A stretch of DNA of 32,250 nt from Pseudomonas sp. S31 (GTDB taxonomy: Bacteria; Pseudomonadota; Gammaproteobacteria; Pseudomonadales; Pseudomonadaceae). The position numbers and the translations under genes are program-made. Shown piece after piece: positions 8,168-17,300 of this stretch (its first letter is position 1; every line of letters begins with the position of its first letter). Under the pieces are notes generated by a model. That model saw only the letters and a program-made list of their open reading frames with translations. It made no database searches and was not told where the DNA came from. The DNA is taken from contig NZ_JACVVE010000053.1 in the NCBI RefSeq assembly GCF_016648105.1, positions 1 through 32,250 of the forward strand, given 5' to 3'.

Positions 8168-8706
8168 GAGTCGAGGGTCAGCTGATAGCAATGACGAATG
8201 GCCTTGGCCATGTACTTCTCCACGCTGCTCAGGCTGACGCCCAGGCGAACGGCGATGTCCTGGTAGCTGAGCCCCTCCAGGCGCGATAGCAGGAACGCCA
8301 TGCGTACCTTAGGTGCAAGGCCATCAAGCAAGGCATCGATCTGCATCAACGTCTGCAACAGCATCAACTGGCGCTCGGCAGAGGGCGCCTCGGCCTCCGG
8401 TAATTGCGCCAGCGCCTGCAGGTAAGCCGCCTCCAGCTTTTGTCGGCGGTAGCGGTCGATCAGCAGCCCCCTCGCCACGCTGCTCAACCAGGCGCGGGGT
8501 TGACGCAAGCCGGCAAGCTGCTGCGGGCGCAGTATGACTTGCACGAAGGTGTCCTGGGCCACATCCGAAGCCTGGTCGCCAAAGTGCTGCCGTCGTTGCA
8601 ACCAATTGAGCAGCCAGAGGTGATGATCACGGTACAGGCCAGCGATGCGCTCGCGTGCGTCAGGTGCGATGGCTGGGGAAGGCAACACGGGATTCCTCGC
8701 TTCCAT
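8164..8706 (-). CDS. ECF RNA polymerase sigma factor, FecI type
   Basis: This 180-residue iron-starvation sigma factor has region 2 at about residues 24-60 (LYRDHHLWLLNWLQRR, ASDVAQDTFVQVILR) and region 4 in the last 60 residues (LEGLSYQDIAVRLGVSLSSV, then EKYMAKAIRHC). It would direct RNA polymerase to the promoter of the receptor gene once the FecR protein is triggered. The ATG at 8706 has a poor ribosome site. A GTG at 8688 (codon 7) is preceded by GAGGAA at good spacing and may be the true start. A Fur-like box lies 20-34 bases upstream, so iron should repress it. Its stop overlaps the fecR-type start by 4 bases. Confidence 0.92.
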   Translation of the reverse strand: MEARNPVLPSPAIAPDARERIAGLYRDHHLWLLNWLQRRQHFGDQASDVAQDTFVQVILRPQQLAGLRQPRAWLSSVARGLLIDRYRRQKLEAAYLQALAQLPEAEAPSAERQLMLLQTLMQIDALLDGLAPKVRMAFLLSRLEGLSYQDIAVRLGVSLSSVEKYMAKAIRHCYQLTLDS

Positions 8707-8725
8707 GATCGGAACAGAGTGCAGT

Positions 8726-8740
8726 TGTTAATCATTCGCA
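8726..8740. promoter_or_regulatory. Fur-like box upstream of the fecI-type gene
   Basis: TGTTAATCATTCGCA, read on the minus strand as TGCGAATGATTAACA, matches the Fur 7-1-7 consensus at 11 of 14 positions. It is positioned 20 bases before the sigma-factor start. Fur control is usual for this class of gene; this match is weaker than the two boxes near 2250 and 3200. Confidence 0.55.
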
Positions 8741-8813
8741 ATGGTACGAGATTCATGCGGGCACCCTCAAGGGGTTGATCCGCTTTTGAGAGGGATAGCG
8801 CTAGGTTTCCTGT

Positions 8814-10571
8814 CTACAGCGAACGCAACATCTCCCAAAACGACGCCCCCACGCCGGTAATGCTTTCACCGGCAATCAACCCCGCCGCCGCAGTAATCGC
8901 GAAGCGCTCCGCCACGCTCGGCCAGCGGCAGCTCACCAGCCAGGTGAGCACCGCGCCCAGGCCCATCATCATGGCAATCGAGGCCGGCAGTATGAAGGCC
9001 AGGCCGAGCGCGGCGGTGCTCGGCAGCCAACGGGCCGCTCGGGGCGGCAGCAGGCTGTCCAGTGCGCCCAGCAGCACGCCCACGGCGCTGCCGATCACGA
9101 TCGCCCAGCGCACCTCCGGTGACAGCGCCCCCAGGCCCTGGGTCAGGGTCTGGGCCACCGCTTTCCAGGTCGCCACGGCGGGGGCGGGCCATTGCTCGGT
9201 CACCAGCAGGGCCTGCGGGTCGGGGATCAGCAGCAGGTACACCAGCACGCCGACCACGCTGCCGACCAGGATGCCGATGCATTGGGCGATGAGTTGCCGG
9301 TGCGGTGTCGCGCCGATCGCCAGGCCGACCTTGAAGTCGTTCATCAGGTCGGTGGACTGCCCGGCCGCGCCACCGGCAGTGTTGGCGCTCATCAGATTGA
9401 TCGCCACCTGGCCGGGGGCAACCAGGCCGAAGCCGAGCTGCGACAGCTTGCCGATGGCACCGATCGGCGCGATGCCGGTGGCGCCGACCACGCGCGCGGC
9501 GACCACGGCCAGGCAGACCGCCAACGGAATGCTCAACAACGCCATCCACCAGTCGATGCCGAACAGCAGCACTTGCAGGGTGACGACCAGCGCGATGGAA
9601 AGCAGCAGGCAGGCCGCCGGCAAAGCGGAAAAGCGCAGCCGGGCGCGCGGTGCCCGATCAGCCGCCTGGCCGCCGGGCGGTCGCCGGCGGGTTTGCAGCA
9701 GACGGATCGCCAGTGACGTCAGGGTTGCGCAGACCATCAGGCTCACCCCCGGCCACAACAGCCATTCCACCAGCGCGGCGAACTGCGGGCCGCTGGCGTC
9801 CGGCGCCAGCACCACCAGGGCATGTTCGACCAGCCAGGGCGCCAGCCCACCCCAGGCCAGCGCGGCGCCGAACAGCAGGGTCAGGCCCACGCGCAGGCCG
9901 ATGATGCCGCCGAAGCCGATCAGCATCAGCGAAGGGTCGAGGGTGAAGGTCAGGCGTTCGAGTGCAGGCGTGGGCGCCCAGCGCGGTATCGTCCAGGCGA
10001 ACACGTCGATCCATTTCACCAGCCCGGACAGCAGTGCGGCACTGCACAGCACCTTGATCCGGGTCATGGCTTCCTGCCCATGCTGGTAGATCTGCTGCAG
10101 GGTTTCCAGGGTCGCCATGCCTTCCGGGAATTTCAGGTCATGGTCGTTGAGCAGGGCGGGGCGCAGGTACCAGGCGATCCAGATGCCCAGGAAGCTCACG
10201 GAAAACACCCAGGCCATCATCGGCAGCGGGTCCAGCTGGTGGCCGGTGAGCAGCGTATAAGCCGGGATCGGTGCCACCAGCCCGCCGGAGACGATGGAGG
10301 CGGCGGCTGAGGCCACGGTCTGGTTGATGTTGCTTTCGTGCAGCGTCCACGTCGGCCGGCCCTTGCTGCGCCCGGCCAGGCCCTGCCACAGGGCGAAGCC
10401 TACCAGCAGGGCGATGATCGACATGTTGAACGACCAGCCGATCTTGAGCCCTGCGTAGACGTTGGAGGGGGTGAGCAGGATGCCCAGCAGGGTGCCGGTA
10501 AGCACCGCCCGCGGGCTCAGTTCGCGTTCGACGCGGACTGGGGGGAGGGCGGTAGCGGGAGCATTTGCCAT
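8814..10571 (-). CDS. OPT-family oligopeptide transporter
   Basis: This 585-residue polytopic inner-membrane protein is of the OPT superfamily (oligopeptide and metal-chelate/YSL transporters). The N-terminal signature is LTPSNVYAGLKIGWSFNMSI, and many hydrophobic helices follow. A conserved loop reads NLMSANTAGGAAGQSTDLMNDFKVG. The ATG at 10571 is chosen because AAAGGATT precedes it by 5 bases and its product begins directly with the family N-terminus, unlike a start at 10628. It lies 107 bases upstream of the iron-responsive sigma gene on the same strand but is separated from it by a Fur-like box, so it is probably an independent unit. Peptide transport is the default call. Metal-chelate transport is possible because the family includes such members and the neighbours handle iron, but there is no direct evidence. 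Confidence 0.88.
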   Translation of the reverse strand: MANAPATALPPVRVERELSPRAVLTGTLLGILLTPSNVYAGLKIGWSFNMSIIALLVGFALWQGLAGRSKGRPTWTLHESNINQTVASAAASIVSGGLVAPIPAYTLLTGHQLDPLPMMAWVFSVSFLGIWIAWYLRPALLNDHDLKFPEGMATLETLQQIYQHGQEAMTRIKVLCSAALLSGLVKWIDVFAWTIPRWAPTPALERLTFTLDPSLMLIGFGGIIGLRVGLTLLFGAALAWGGLAPWLVEHALVVLAPDASGPQFAALVEWLLWPGVSLMVCATLTSLAIRLLQTRRRPPGGQAADRAPRARLRFSALPAACLLLSIALVVTLQVLLFGIDWWMALLSIPLAVCLAVVAARVVGATGIAPIGAIGKLSQLGFGLVAPGQVAINLMSANTAGGAAGQSTDLMNDFKVGLAIGATPHRQLIAQCIGILVGSVVGVLVYLLLIPDPQALLVTEQWPAPAVATWKAVAQTLTQGLGALSPEVRWAIVIGSAVGVLLGALDSLLPPRAARWLPSTAALGLAFILPASIAMMMGLGAVLTWLVSCRWPSVAERFAITAAAGLIAGESITGVGASFWEMLRSL

Positions 10572-10671
10572 GGCAATCCTTTGTGGCGGTCGCAAGCGGG
10601 TTCTGCACAACTGAGCCCTGACAGGCACGAAGGTTCACTGCTTGACCATGGCACGGCTTGAGGAATCTATA

Positions 10672-10784
10672 GCCAGTACCGGCCTTTTCGCGGGGCAAGC
10701 CCGCTCCCACAGGACTCCCGCAACCCTCAAGCCAGCGCGGTACCTGTGGGAGCGGGCTTGCCCCGCGAAGAGGCCGGTACTGGC
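10672..10784. repeat. REP pair: 42-base inverted repeat
   Basis: Left arm 10672-10713 and right arm 10743-10784 are reverse complements at 41 of 42 positions, with a 29-base spacer. Each arm contains the Pseudomonas REP core (GTGGGAGCGGGC...CCCCGCGAA). It lies between the 3' end of the hydrolase gene (10803) and the 5' end of the OPT gene, so it may act as a transcription or mRNA-stability barrier. Confidence 0.9.
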
Positions 10785-10802
10785 AACCCCATTACGTTGC
10801 TT

Positions 10803-11714
10803 TCAATAATTCCAGAACCCCGCGACCCAGCGAAACCCTTCACCCTCCAGCGCCACCCGCCCCACGGAAGGGAATGGCAAATGTGTCGCGACGAACAACT
10901 CGCCACTGGCAGCTGCTTCGTTCAGCAACTCCACCCTGACCCGTACCGCCTCCTCCGGGTCATGCTCGAACCCGTTGTGCCAGTCCGGGTGGTCGAATGC
11001 GACCGGGAACAGGGCATCGCCGGCGAAGGTCAGTCGCTCCCCAGCCGAATTCACATACACCACGCAATGCCCAGGGGTATGCCCACCGGTGAGGCTGGCG
11101 ACCACGCCGGGTGCCACTTCATGGCGCCGCTCGAATGTGCGGATCCGCTCGCCATAGGCTTGCATGAACGCCTGGGCCGTAGAGCGCAGCACGTCCGGCA
11201 CCGGCTGCGGCATATCGGTCTGCGAAAAGTCCGGTGCTGCCCAGAACGCGACCTCGGCAGCACTGACATGAATCTTCACATCCGCACGCAAGCGGTTCTT
11301 CACGTCCTCCACCAGCAGCCCGCCGATATGGTCCATGTGCATGTGGGTGATGACGATATCGGTGATCGATTCCAGCGCGATGCCGGCGGCCGCCAGGCGT
11401 TTCGGGAACTGCCCGGCCCGAGGGAAACCTGGGAACTGGCCGCCCAGGCCGGCATCCACCAGGATCACCTGCTCGCCGCTGCGCACCAGCAACACGTTCA
11501 GCGCCCAGTCGAAGTTTTCCGGCCCCAGGAACATGTCCTTGAACCAGGCCGCACGGGCGGCCGGGTCGGCGTTGGTCGACATGGTCTGGGTGGGCAGCGG
11601 CAGCACACCGTCGCTCACCACCAGCACATCGATATCACCCACCTTCACGGCATAGCGCGAGGGCACCAGTTCTTCGCTTTCGGTCGGGACGACGTCGTTC
11701 ATTGGCATTGTCAT
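10803..11714 (-). CDS. Metallo-beta-lactamase-fold hydrolase, lactonase (YtnP)-like
   Basis: This 303-residue cytoplasmic MBL-fold enzyme has no obvious signal peptide. The first metal motif is THMHMDHIGG (His124, His126, Asp128, His129), then GGHTPGH (His212, His216) and FAGDAL (Asp233), with a late ATHLPFPSVG. These give the full dinuclear metal site. Close relatives include YtnP-type acyl-homoserine lactonases and other ester or lactone hydrolases; the substrate cannot be told here. AGGAG lies 8 bases before the ATG at 11714. It follows the NDH-2-like gene by 34 bases and is probably co-transcribed with it, suggesting that a redox enzyme and a hydrolase act on related compounds. Confidence 0.88.
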   Translation of the reverse strand: MTMPMNDVVPTESEELVPSRYAVKVGDIDVLVVSDGVLPLPTQTMSTNADPAARAAWFKDMFLGPENFDWALNVLLVRSGEQVILVDAGLGGQFPGFPRAGQFPKRLAAAGIALESITDIVITHMHMDHIGGLLVEDVKNRLRADVKIHVSAAEVAFWAAPDFSQTDMPQPVPDVLRSTAQAFMQAYGERIRTFERRHEVAPGVVASLTGGHTPGHCVVYVNSAGERLTFAGDALFPVAFDHPDWHNGFEHDPEEAVRVRVELLNEAAASGELFVATHLPFPSVGRVALEGEGFRWVAGFWNY

Positions 11715-11748
11715 GGTCGTTCTCCTGCTGGATGCAATGGGGCGCGGT

Positions 11749-12951
11749 TCAGGCCACCGGAATCGAAGGATCGGCAGAAGCCAGGGCGGTCGCGCGCTCG
11801 GCTGCCGGTGGGTAGATCCACACGGTGTTGATCTGGGTCTTGAGTTCCTTGGCTTCGCCTTTCACCAGTTTCAACTGGCGGTCCCAGCCTTCGCTGTACA
11901 CGGCGCCCCAGGCGCCCAGGTCCAGGCAGGTGACGTACTTGGGCTGACGATAGGGGGTCGGCGCCACACCCAGCAGATCGGCTGCGGCGTTGTTGCCGGC
12001 ATGGCGGCCCAGGCTGATGGCGTGCTGGCAGGACATCACCGCGAAATTACCGATATCGTCGGTGGCGGCGTAGGCCACGTCGCCAGCAGCGAAGACATGC
12101 TCCAGGCCGCGCACCTTGAGGTTGCCATCCACATGCAGGCGGCCCTGGTGGTCACGCGCGCCGGCCAGTTGTTCGGTCAGGGGGCTGGCGCGCATGCCCG
12201 CAGTCCAGACTACTGTCTGGCTTTCGATATGGCGACCGTCGGCCAGGGTCACACCGTCGGCATCCACTGCGGTGACGGTGGCACCGACGATCCATTCGAT
12301 GCCCAGTTCCTCGGACGCCTCGATGATCGAAGGGCGGATGCCTTCACCCAGGGCGGCACCGATGCGCTCGCCACGGTCGACGAGAATGACCCGGATCTTT
12401 TCGTGCTCGCCCAGCACGGCCCGCAGGCGGGCGGGCATCTCGGTAGCGGTTTCGATGCCGGTGAAGCCGCCACCGGACACCACAACGGTGTTGCGCGCTG
12501 CGCTGGCGGGGCGATTGCCCAGTGCCAGCAGGTGTTGCTCCAGGCGCGCGGCCGATTCGATCTGGTCGACATCGAAGCTGTACGGGTCGAGGCCAGGCAC
12601 CGGGGGGCGCGCCAGCTGGCTGCCACTGGCCAGGATCAGCCGGTCGTAGGCCAGTTGCGCCGGTTGCCCCGCTGCGTCGCGATAGGTCACGCGGCGCGCC
12701 TGCTCATCGATGCCTTCGGCGCTGCCCTTGACGAAGCGCACATCCACGGCGTCGAACAGCGCCTGCAGCGGGGCATACATGCTGTGCACGTCAGCTTCGT
12801 AGAAGCGCGGGCGGATGCGCAGTTCGGCCTGCGGGGCCAGCACGGTGATCTGTACGTCCTGCCGGTCATGCATGTCGAGCAGGCGTGCGGCGCTCAGGGC
12901 GCTCCACAGTCCGGCGAAGCCTGCGCCAATAACCAGAAGTTGCTGTTTCAT
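11749..12951 (-). CDS. FAD-dependent NAD(P)H oxidoreductase, type II NADH dehydrogenase (NDH-2) family
   Basis: This 400-residue two-dinucleotide-binding-domain flavoprotein has the FAD motif VIGAGFAGLWSAL at residues 7-19 and the NAD(P) motif VVVSGGGFTGIETATEM near residues 155-175. The second FAD-contacting motif, HVFAAGDVAY, sits near residue 285. The N-terminal part includes ITVLAPQAELRIRPRFYE, typical of the NDH-2/Ndh group. Members oxidise NADH and pass electrons to quinone, often at the membrane surface; I see no long C-terminal amphipathic anchor, so the acceptor is uncertain. AGGAGC precedes the ATG at 12951 by 8 bases. A palindrome-like site at 13110-13123, about 160 bases upstream, resembles one in the promoter of the nearby FixJ-type regulator and may link the two. 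Confidence 0.88.
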   Translation of the reverse strand: MKQQLLVIGAGFAGLWSALSAARLLDMHDRQDVQITVLAPQAELRIRPRFYEADVHSMYAPLQALFDAVDVRFVKGSAEGIDEQARRVTYRDAAGQPAQLAYDRLILASGSQLARPPVPGLDPYSFDVDQIESAARLEQHLLALGNRPASAARNTVVVSGGGFTGIETATEMPARLRAVLGEHEKIRVILVDRGERIGAALGEGIRPSIIEASEELGIEWIVGATVTAVDADGVTLADGRHIESQTVVWTAGMRASPLTEQLAGARDHQGRLHVDGNLKVRGLEHVFAAGDVAYAATDDIGNFAVMSCQHAISLGRHAGNNAAADLLGVAPTPYRQPKYVTCLDLGAWGAVYSEGWDRQLKLVKGEAKELKTQINTVWIYPPAAERATALASADPSIPVA

Positions 12952-13109
12952 GATCGTGCTCCTGACTTGAACGGAAAGATGTGCTGAACCTCAGCCTTGG
13001 CGAGACGCTGTTTGCCCAGTCGTTCGCTGTAGGTCGATGGTAGGCAGGGGCAGGGGCGGGCACACTTCTCCATGGGTGTGCTGCGGGTTACGCATGGGGC
13101 TCAAGGGGG

Positions 13110-13123
13110 TATACGAAGGTATC
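13110..13123. promoter_or_regulatory. Partial palindrome TATACGAAGGTATC upstream of the NDH-2 gene
   Basis: It matches the perfect palindrome at 13575-13588 at 11 of 14 positions. It lies in the 183-base gap between the receiver gene and the NDH-2-like gene. It is a candidate site for the FixJ/LuxR-type regulator encoded at 13712-14362; this assignment is inferred. Confidence 0.4.
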
Positions 13124-13134
13124 GGGCGGGTTGT

Positions 13135-13509
13135 TCAGCGGTGCAGGGCCGACTCGATGCTGTCCAGCAACTGCTGGGCTTCGAACGGCTTGGGGAGGCA
13201 GCCGACCACGCCCGCCATGTCGGCGGTGATGCGCGAGCGCTGCCCGGGGTGGGCGCTGATGAAGATCACCGGGATATCGAAGCCACGGGCGTGCAGTTGG
13301 CTCAGCAGCTCGACGCCGCACATGCCGGGCATCTGGATGTCGGAGATCAGGCAACCTGCCTGGCCCGGGCCATCGGAGGCGAGGAAGTCACTGCCGCTGG
13401 CGAAAGTGCGGGCACGATAACCCGTGGCGCGCAGCAGGCCGTCGAGCGCATCGCGCAGGGACTCGTCGTCGTCGACGACGGCAATCAGTGTTGAGCTGGG
13501 CTGCTGCAT
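13135..13509 (-). CDS. Stand-alone response-regulator receiver domain
   Basis: This is a 124-residue single-domain receiver with no output domain. Acidic pocket residues are in VVDDDES (Asp13-Asp15), the phosphorylated Asp is Asp57 (LISDIQMPGM), a Ser takes the Thr/Ser position in FISAHPG, and the conserved Lys is in LPKPFE. It is FixJ-receiver-like. The ATG at 13509 has AGGAG 10 bases upstream; longer in-frame forms (to 13632) add a basic, unrelated leader and run into the divergent promoter. Single receivers often act as phosphate sinks or shuttle phosphate between kinases. It is divergent from a second FixJ-type regulator and a very large histidine kinase, so it probably competes for or receives phosphate from that kinase. 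Confidence 0.9.
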   Translation of the reverse strand: MQQPSSTLIAVVDDDESLRDALDGLLRATGYRARTFASGSDFLASDGPGQAGCLISDIQMPGMCGVELLSQLHARGFDIPVIFISAHPGQRSRITADMAGVVGCLPKPFEAQQLLDSIESALHR

Positions 13510-13574
13510 GCGCGGTCTGCTCCTGGCGGCCTGTACCGTTGTTCCAAGATACCGCGTCGTGCAGGTGGCAGAAG

Positions 13575-13588
13575 TATACCTAGGTATA
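13575..13588. promoter_or_regulatory. Perfect palindrome TATACCTAGGTATA in the divergent promoter
   Basis: A 14-bp perfect palindrome lies 66 bases upstream of the lone receiver start and 124 bases upstream of the FixJ-type regulator start. A related copy lies at 13110-13123. Position and symmetry fit an operator for a dimeric LuxR-type regulator, most simply the adjacent one. Confidence 0.5.
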
Positions 13589-13711
13589 GCCGGTCGATAC
13601 CTGCGTCTGGTTTTGCCGGTTGGCGGTGGCAAAACCGGTGAACTTTACCCAACAATAGGCTAGATTTTTCACCTGCCAACAGCACGCGGTGCCACAGCTC
13701 GAGGAGCGAAA

Positions 13712-14362
13712 ATGGCCTTACAGAGCGCGCACGACTCGACAGAGCCAGTGGTGTACATCGTCGATGACGACGAGTCCATGCGCCAGGCCCTCGATGGCCT
13801 GTTCCGTTCGGTCGGCCTGCAGGTGCAAAGCTTCGCTTCCACCCAGGACTTCCTGGCCTTTCCCCGCAAGGCCGTGCCCGGCTGCCTGGTGCTCGATGTG
13901 CGCCTGCGCGGCGAGAGCGGCCTGGCCTTCCAGGCGCAGATGGAACAGGGCGGGGTGCGCATCCCGGTAGTGTTCATGACTGGGCATGGTGATATCGCCA
14001 TGTCGGTGAAAGCGATGAAGGCAGGCGCGGTGGACTTCCTGGCCAAACCGTTCCGAGACCAGGACATGCTCGACGCCGTGGCCAGTGCCCTGGCCCGCGA
14101 CCGCGAGCGCCTGGCCGGCGAACAGGCCGGGGGGGCCCTGCGTAGCGCCTTCGCCGCCCTGACGCCCAGGGAACGCCAGGTGCTCGGCTTCGTCAGCGCA
14201 GGCCTGATGAACAAGCAGATCGCCGCTGAGCTGAACCTCAGTGAGGTGACCGTGAAAGTGCACCGCGGGCAGATGATGAAGAAGCTCGGCGCGCGCTCGG
14301 TCGCCGACCTGGTGCGCATGGCCGAGGCGCTGGGTGTCGAGCCGCTGCGACGTTCGCTCTGA
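13712..14362 (+). CDS. FixJ/LuxR-family response regulator
   Basis: This 216-residue DNA-binding regulator has an N-terminal receiver (VVYIVDDDES, phosphorylated Asp62 in LVLDVRLRGESG, Thr in FMTGHGD, Lys in LAKPF) joined by a helical linker to a LuxR/NarL helix-turn-helix at about 150-205 (LTPRERQVLGFVSAGLMNKQ, then IAAELNLSEVTVKVHR). GAGGAGC precedes the ATG at 13712 by a few bases. It is 24 bases upstream of the giant histidine kinase gene on the same strand, so the two are very likely a cognate pair. The divergent promoter carries a perfect palindrome that could be its target. The pathway it controls may include the NDH-2 and hydrolase genes on the other strand. Confidence 0.93.
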   Translation: MALQSAHDSTEPVVYIVDDDESMRQALDGLFRSVGLQVQSFASTQDFLAFPRKAVPGCLVLDVRLRGESGLAFQAQMEQGGVRIPVVFMTGHGDIAMSVKAMKAGAVDFLAKPFRDQDMLDAVASALARDRERLAGEQAGGALRSAFAALTPRERQVLGFVSAGLMNKQIAAELNLSEVTVKVHRGQMMKKLGARSVADLVRMAEALGVEPLRRSL

Positions 14363-14386
14363 CCGCGTCCGGTTTTTTCTACTTCG

Positions 14387-17300
14387 ATGATGGGATCAAG
14401 ACCCATGCCAGGCAGACAGCAAGTCCTGTGGAACGATGGTGACCGTCTGTTTTGCCGGCTGCGGCGCGCGGACGGCAGCCGCGTGCTGCTGATGCGGCCG
14501 GCCAACGAGCAGCCATTGCCCGCCACCGTCGATCGCCTGGCACACGAATACGGCCTGCGCGATCAGCTCGAGGCGAGTTGGGCGCTGCAGCCCCAGGCCC
14601 TGGAGCGTATCAACGGCAAGCCGCGCCTGGTGCTCGGCGACCCTGGCGGCCAGCCGCTGTCGGCCTTGCTGGTGTCGCCGCTGGGCATCGAGACTTGCCT
14701 TGAGCTGGCAGTGGCGATCAGCGTTGCCCTGGGCCGCCTGCACCTGGCCGGGCTGGTGCACAAGGACCTCAAGCCCCACCATGTGCTGGTCGACTGCGAC
14801 GACGGCCAGGTGCGCCTGACCGGCTTCGGCCTGGCTTCGCGTTTGCTCCGCGAGCGGCAGGCGCCCGAACCGCCGGAGACTATCGCCGGTACCTTGGCCT
14901 ACATGGCGCCGGAACAGACCGGGCGGATGAACCGCTCGGTGGACTCACGCAGCGACCTCTACGCCCTGGGCGTGAGCCTCTACCAGATGCTCACAGGGTC
15001 CTTGCCCTTCAATGCCACCGAGCCCATGGAGTGGGTGCACTGCCATATCGCGCGCAGACCCCTGCCACCGTGCGAGCGTGTCGCCACCGTGCCGCCGCTG
15101 CTGTCCCAACTGGTGATGAAACTCCTGGCCAAGACCGCCGAAGACCGCTACCAGAGCGCCGCCGGCCTCGAGCACGACCTGCGCCGCTGCCTCGCCGACT
15201 GGCGCCAGAACCGCAGCATCACGGCCTTCAGCCTGGATGAACAAGGCACCCTCGACCGCCTGTTGATCCCGGAGAAACTCTACGGCCGCGAACACGAGGT
15301 GCAGATCCTCGAGGATGCCTTCAACCGCATGGTCCGCAGCAGCGTGCCGGAGCTGGTGCTGGTGTCGGGTTACTCGGGGATCGGCAAGTCTTCGGTGGTC
15401 AACGAGCTGCACAAGGTGCTGGTTCCGCCACGCGGGTTGTTCGCCAGCGGCAAGTTCGACCAGTACAAGCGCGATATCCCTTATTCAACGCTGGTGCAGG
15501 CGTTCCAGGGGCTGGTACGTACGCTGCTGGGCAAACCCAGCGAGGTGCTGGCCGGATGGCGCACGGCATTGCTGGCGGCGTGCGGGCCCAACGCACGGTT
15601 GATCACCGACCTGATTCCGGAGCTGCGGCTGATCATCGGCGAACCTGCGCCCGTGCCAGAGCTGGACCCCCAGCAGGCGCAACGGCGGTTCCTGTTGGTG
15701 CTGCGCCGCTTCATCGCAGTGTTCGCCCGCGCCGAGCACCCGTTGGCGCTGTTCCTCGATGACCTGCAGTGGCTGGACGCTGCCACCCTCGACCTGCTCG
15801 AAGACCTGCTAACCCACCCGGAGCTGCGCTACCTGATGGTGGTGGGTGCCTACCGCGACAATGAGGTGGATGCCCACCACCCGCTGACCGCCAGGCTCGA
15901 GGCGATCCGCAGGGCAGGGGCGCCGGTGCACGAGGTCCGCCTTGCGCCGCTGGCCCGCCCGCACATCGAACAGCTGATCGCCGAGTCGCTGCACTGCCCG
16001 GCGCCCAGCGTGATGGGCCTGGCGCAACTGGTGCAGGACAAGACGGGCGGTAACCCGTTCTTCGTCATCCAGTTTCTCCAGGCCCTGGCCGAGGAGGGAC
16101 TGCTGGCCTACGACCCTGCTGCCCGACGTTGGCGTTGGGATTCGCAGCGCATCCACGCCAAGGGCTACACCGACAACGTGGTCGACCTGATGGTCGGCAA
16201 GCTGGCGCGCCTGCCGTTGGCGACCCGCCAGGCACTGCAATACCTGGCCTGCCTGGGCAATGCCGCGCAGGCACAGACGCTCGCCCTGGTACTCGACCTT
16301 CCGCTGGAGGGGGTGCACGCGGTGCTGTGGGCTGCGGTGCGGCTGGAGCTGGTGGCGGACCAGGAGGGGACCTGCGCTTTCGTCCATGACCGCGTCCATG
16401 AAGCCGCCTACTCGCTCATCGCCGAACAAGACCGCGCAGCCATCCACCTACGCATCGGCCGTCTGCTGGCCGAACAGGTGCCGGCCCAGCTCCGCGACGA
16501 AGCCATCTTCGAGATCGTCGGGCAGCTCAACCGCGGTATAGCGTTGATCGATGCCCAGGTCGAACGCGAGCAACTGGCCGCACTCAACCTGCAGGCCGGG
16601 CGCCGGGCCAAGGCGGCGTCGGCCTATGGCTCGGCGTTGGCCTATCTGCATGTGGGTGAGCAACTGCTGCAGGGGCCGTGTGCGGCTGCTCCTCACGAAT
16701 TGAGCTTCGCCCTGGCGCTGGACCTGGCCGAGTGCGAGTTTCTCACCGGCCAGCTCGGCCAGGCGGATGAGCGCCTGATCGGCCTGGCAACGCGTGCCAG
16801 GACTGCAGCTGAAGGCGTCGCGGTGGCCTGCCTGCACATGCACGTTTGCCTGATGCTCGACCGCAGCGACCGCGCGGTGGCGGTGTGTCTCGCCTGGTTG
16901 CGCCAGGTGGGCATCCACTGGGTCGCGCAACCGGACGATGACGCGGTGCGTCGCGAATATGAGCAGATCGGCCTGCGCGTTGGTACGCGCAGCATCGAGC
17001 AACTCATCGACTTGCCGCCGATGGAGGACGCCACCTCGCTGGCGATCATGGATGTCTTGTGCAAGCTGTTCGCCCCCGCCCTGCAGACCAACGCCAACCT
17101 GGCTTGCCTGACCATCTGCAAGGGCGTGAGCCTGAGCCTCGAGCATGGCAACGGCGATGCATCGTGCATGCTCTACGCCAACATCGGGCGCGTGTCGCGA
17201 CGCTATGGCGACTATCAGACCGGTTACCGCTTCGGCCGGCTGGGCTGCGAACTGGTCGAACAGCGCGGCCTGCAGCGCTTCGAAGCCAGCACCTTCCTGT

